Assembly: GCA_001579985.1 (NCBI GenBank)
Contig: LRSR01006679.1
Span: 1-46,192 of the forward strand
Reading direction: 5' to 3'
DNA: 46,192 nt
Source: Hypsibius dujardini
Lineage: Eukaryota > Tardigrada > Eutardigrada > Parachela > Hypsibiidae
Shown here piece by piece: positions 42,701 through 46,192 of the stretch. Numbering within the stretch: position 1 is the stretch's first letter; each line of letters opens with the position of its first letter. A model generated the notes under the pieces. The model was not told where the DNA came from. It saw nothing but the letters and a program-made list of their open reading frames with translations, and searched no databases. The position numbers and the translations under genes were made by a program.

Positions 42701-43773
42701 GGAATTGTTTGAAGTAGATCAGTAGGCCATCTTTCTCCATTATTGTAGCTCCTTATCTTTTGAAGCATTTTACTTCTTTATTTCCGCTTTGTTGGAACTG
42801 TTTTTCCGGCGTGTTACGCAAGTGAATCTTGACATTCACTTCGTTTCAAGAGCAACACACGTAAGTTTACAGTACTTTCTCAACCTCTGTGGCTTTTCTG
42901 ATCTTGGCCTCCGAGACTCGGTCAGTCGATGTGTTTTCCTTGGATCCCCTTGCAAACATTCTTTTTTTTCTCGAACACTCAGAAAGAAGGTAATGAACTT
43001 GCAGATTTTAACAGGCGTTGCAATTCTTTCTTTTCATTCGGTCTTCCGTATAAGGGTTACTGTGTTATCAATGCAGCGTGTGCTAGGTTTTCTTTGGCTT
43101 TTGGCCGAATTTCTAGATTCGTCTAACTAACAGAGAAGAGGCGGGACGCAGTTGATGCTACAAGTAATGCAGACAACAAAAGTTTTAGGAAACAAAAAAA
43201 ATTGAAATTTTTGGTGTTAAAAGTTTTAGTTTTGTTTTTATGTGATTATTTAGTTCAGTTCAGTTCAGTTTCATACTATCCCTAAGAAGTTGAAGCACAA
43301 GGAGTTTGACCTAATTACGGTTCACTACAATGTCCGCATTGTGTGGCAGTCGAATTTATTGCAATAACCTTTTCCTTAAGAACATTTTCCATTTTAAATT
43401 CGATTTTGAAGCGACGAGCATTTGTCAAGTAATAATCGGAGATCAGTGGGCGGAGCTACCGGCCAATTCTACAAAACTACGATCGCAATTCTAGTGTAAA
43501 TCAAAAATACCCATAGCTCCGCCCCCTGATTCCTGAAAACCATTTGACTGGTGGGCTGATGCGCAGTTTTTAATTAAGGCTTCTTTCGCATCTTGCAAGA
43601 TGGAGCAAGAGTTGAGGCCATTCGTCCCGCTAATTGCTGCAGCGTGCTGCTTTAATCGAGAGTGCACGCCCATTGGGCGCGTTCGCATGGAGAGCGAGAG
43701 AGAAAAAAGGAAAAAGGAAAAAGGAAAAAGAAGGAACAGGTGGTTCACTTCACATGGGGTTCACACCCACGCC
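42701..43773. other. Intergenic, no gene recognised
   Basis: There is a 113-codon plus frame (42789-43130) with no recognisable motif. ttcagttcagttcagttt at about 43253 and an aaaaaggaaaaagg tract at 43708-43733 are simple repeats. Confidence 0.4.
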
Positions 43774-43827
43774 GTTGGCCTGAAAAAAAGGGGATGCGTT
43801 GGCCTGAAAAAAAGGGGATGCGTTGGC
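43774..43827. repeat. 24-bp tandem duplication
   Basis: Two exact copies of a unit beginning gttggcctgaaaaaaagggg, plus the first six bases of a third. Confidence 0.95.
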
Positions 43828-44226
43828 GCTAAATTAATCCGTTAACGCCTAGCAGCTTGTAGAATGTCTGCAAACACAACGATACCATCGATTTTGGTTG
43901 ATTTACGCAATTGACATTGATTTCAGGACGGCGCAAGAAAAAACATCTTTTTCGAAAAAAAGTGCAATACCAATTAAATAATAATAATTGCGCTATCAGA
44001 GTTCCTGATTTCAAGTCATCTCAAATTGTTCTTTAGTTTACAGATCCGATGCTAAGTTTCACTGAAACTGAAATTTGCATTGACGCAAGAACAATTTAGT
44101 AAATTGATTGTGAAGTTAAAGCCACTTGGCGACCCATTCTGTTGTTAAGTCTCAATAAATCAGTGTGATCTACACACGTGGCAAAAATCTTAGGCCGACC
44201 GAATTAAAGCCAACTTTTTACCGGCG

Positions 44227-45145
44227 CCCAGCAAAATAGGGTGGTCGGAGTTTGAGCCATTCTGGTCAATGCGTTCAGCTGTTTTTTGTATTTCGGCTCA
44301 CGCTCCACTTGGTCAATCAATCGATTTCTCTTTAATGCAGTTGCTTGATTGTTTGATTTCCAGAAGTGCTATAATATACTAGGATACAGCACAGCAAATG
44401 AAACAATTAAGCACCCTTGACCAAAGAGAAACCTATGAGTTGGTCGAAACACACACTTTGCCTCAAACTTAAAGGGGATGTTGTACTTTTCTGTTTTCTC
44501 CATTCCTCCCGCCTCTGGAAAAACATAAAACCGAAATACGGTTACAATCGATAACGGTTAAAATACTGTCTTACATACCGCTGCATATTGCGTAAAAAAG
44601 CAGTTTATAATCATTTTTATTCCCCGAAGTAAAACAGGTGACCAAACCGAGGGCAACGGTTCAATTCCCGGATGAATACTTTTTCTCTTTTTTTCTCTCA
44701 CCCGTAGAGGGCAGTTGCTCATGCCAAATGATGCTAAATCATTTTTTGGTCAAAGAGGGAGCGTTTGGGGGAAGACTGACCATTGGTCCATCAAGTGCGG
44801 CTCAATCCAGAATTGGGGTCCGAGTTCGAGCCAATTCCAGCTAACGCGAGTAACAGTTTTTGATTGATCAGTTGATTGAACAAATTTATCTTTTGACGGT
44901 TAAGCATCCTTGATTGACTTCTTCAGTGTTTTTCGATGCCTAAAATGCCCCCAGCCTAGTAAGCCACGCCCTGTAACGCCGACCAAAGTTAGATTCTGCA
45001 TATTAATAAGTTGTTTTCTGATTTTACTCCGTTCTGTTCTCCGATGGTCGGGGGAGTTCAATCAATAATCAATCAATCGTTGAAAAGCAGCAGCAAGCTG
45101 AAATTGGCTCGAACTCGGACTCCCCTATTTTGCTGAGCCAAAGCT
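44227..45145. repeat. Three related elements with B-box-like GAGTTCGAGCC
   Basis: 44227-44275 (cagcaaaatagggtggtcgg, gagtttgagcc), 44810-44850 (ggggtccgagttcgagccaa) and, inverted, 45096-45145 (on minus cagcaaaataggggagtccg, agttcgagccaat) share sequence. They are followed by attgattgattg-type words. They may be short SINE-like or other transposon fragments. The 68-codon frame at 44638-44844 runs into one of them and is not supported as a gene. Confidence 0.45.
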
Positions 45146-45357
45146 TAAAGGGTGGCTTTAATTTGGGGCACATAGGCATTAAAAGCAAGTGTGCATGTAT
45201 GTTATCGCGTAGACTACGAGTATTTCCGGCGCAGAGACGCGACGCGTGCACCACTTTTCGGAAACAGTTTAGTGAGTGGAGAGGCAGACAGAGAGTGACA
45301 GGACAGACGCTGCGGCACCCATTGCCCCTCACCAACAGCCACAGGGATATGGCGTAA

Positions 45358-45555
45358 ATTGAACACACACAACACGCAACACACAGCCACACACAACACA
45401 CACACAGTCACACAGGCACACAGTCACACAGTCACACAGTCACACAGCCACAGAGCCACAGAGGCACACAGTCACAGAGCCACACAGCCACAGAGCCACG
45501 CAGTCACACAGTCACAGAGCCACACAGTCACACAGTCACACAGCCACACACCTTG
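45358..45555. repeat. (CACACAGTCA)n microsatellite
   Basis: About 200 bases of cacacagtca, cacagagcca and cacacagcca words. The frame over it (HSHTVTQ-type) is a repeat translation. Confidence 0.95.
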
Positions 45556-46192
45556 AATGCGTGACTAACGGCGAATGCTATTGACGAAACATCCGGAATT
45601 TACATCCTAGCATTCTTTTCATTTTGAACGAAGCTCCGTGTGTAATTCCGAGCAGATATTTCGTGATCAAACACATTAATGAAGTGTCATTGAAAATGTT
45701 GATGAGAGTATTGTGCTAAAAGAAGGGTGAGGATACTTCCTCCTCAGTTTGTCTGAAATAAGCGTTTGGGATGAAGTACTGGTTGGACTTGTTGATCTCT
45801 AAGAGGTCTTAAATTCTGGAGTGTCTTAGGGAAATTGTCCAAAGTGGAAATTAAAATTGAAGTAAAGTGCAAATTGTGCACATTTATTTTGAAATAAGCA
45901 TACTCGGGGACCCAATTATTTCCTGCGTGAATAGAGTAAATGCTTCAACGATGAGCGAGCGAACTCTGAAGATAAATCGTATGATTATTTTATTACTAAA
46001 AGAAAAACAAGACTTCTAATTTTTTTTCAAAATTGTTTTAGATCTTTTTTCCAATCCGGAAAAAAGAGATTTATTTCACTTCCAACAAAACATTAATCAT
46101 ATATTTTTTCCCGCCAAATATAATGAGGTGGGTGTAATTTCGCCAGTTCCCTGTAGGCATCAAAACGATGACGCGTTTTCCGTCAGTTCGTG
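45556..46192. other. Right edge, no gene recognised
   Basis: AT-rich sequence without a recognisable reading frame. Confidence 0.4.

Noticed and set aside
44650-44680. ggttcaattcccgg resembling a tRNA T-arm
   Set aside because: The flanking stem does not pair and no A box or acceptor stem is found.
45359-45556. Frame of HSHTVTQ repeats
   Set aside because: It is a translation of the CACACAGTCA array.

Overview
The window is genomic DNA from an invertebrate animal. Genes have several exons with GT..AG introns, many of them short (about 65-110 bp), some exons are only 26-36 nt long, coding is sparse, and the intergenic DNA carries microsatellites and DNA transposons. The protein families (fringe-like GT31, GT92, HtrL/YibB-type, globin-like, cadherin-like) are metazoan. 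An ecdysozoan is plausible, but I cannot name the phylum from sequence alone. All gene models below were built by eye from reading frames, splice sites and paralogue comparison. Six multi-exon models (fringe-like, two HtrL copies, genes A and C, and the cadherin-like gene) plus the globin-like model give a coding length divisible by three.

Left part (1-19 kb): genes linked to glycans. A PC-esterase-like last exon (713-1040, -), an HtrL/YibB-type first exon with no downstream exons (3349-3716, -), a seven-exon fringe-like glycosyltransferase (4703-8178, -) and a GT92-like gene (8831-9726, +, probably frameshifted) are followed by a transposon-rich stretch. That stretch holds a 304-bp MITE, a ~560-bp fold-back element and a mariner relic inserted in a second PC-esterase copy. 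Then come a third PC-esterase remnant and two complete HtrL/YibB-type genes head to head (14932-16781, -; 17204-18784, +). The esterase-HtrL order appears twice, so this looks like repeated segmental duplication.

Middle part (19.8-31.6 kb): three paralogues of a secreted cysteine-rich protein that I do not recognise. Gene A (20419-22193, +) has lost an ancestral splice acceptor and probably uses one 21 nt upstream. Gene B (25401-27684, +) is split inside its signal peptide by a 2.14-kb non-coding transposon-like insertion (23236-25379). Gene C (29503-31506, -) is intact and has a different 5' half.

Right part (31.6-46.2 kb): mostly non-coding with large CTGT/CAGA arrays, plus two genes on the minus strand. 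One (36264-38340) has globin-like ends around a Gly/Gln/Asn-rich insert and has no histidine where heme would bind. The other (40864-42596) is a secreted protein with three short cadherin-like repeats.

The fringe-like, GT92, HtrL/YibB-type and esterase genes would all be expected to act on sugars in the secretory pathway (inference from family). The cysteine-rich and cadherin-like proteins are predicted to be secreted.
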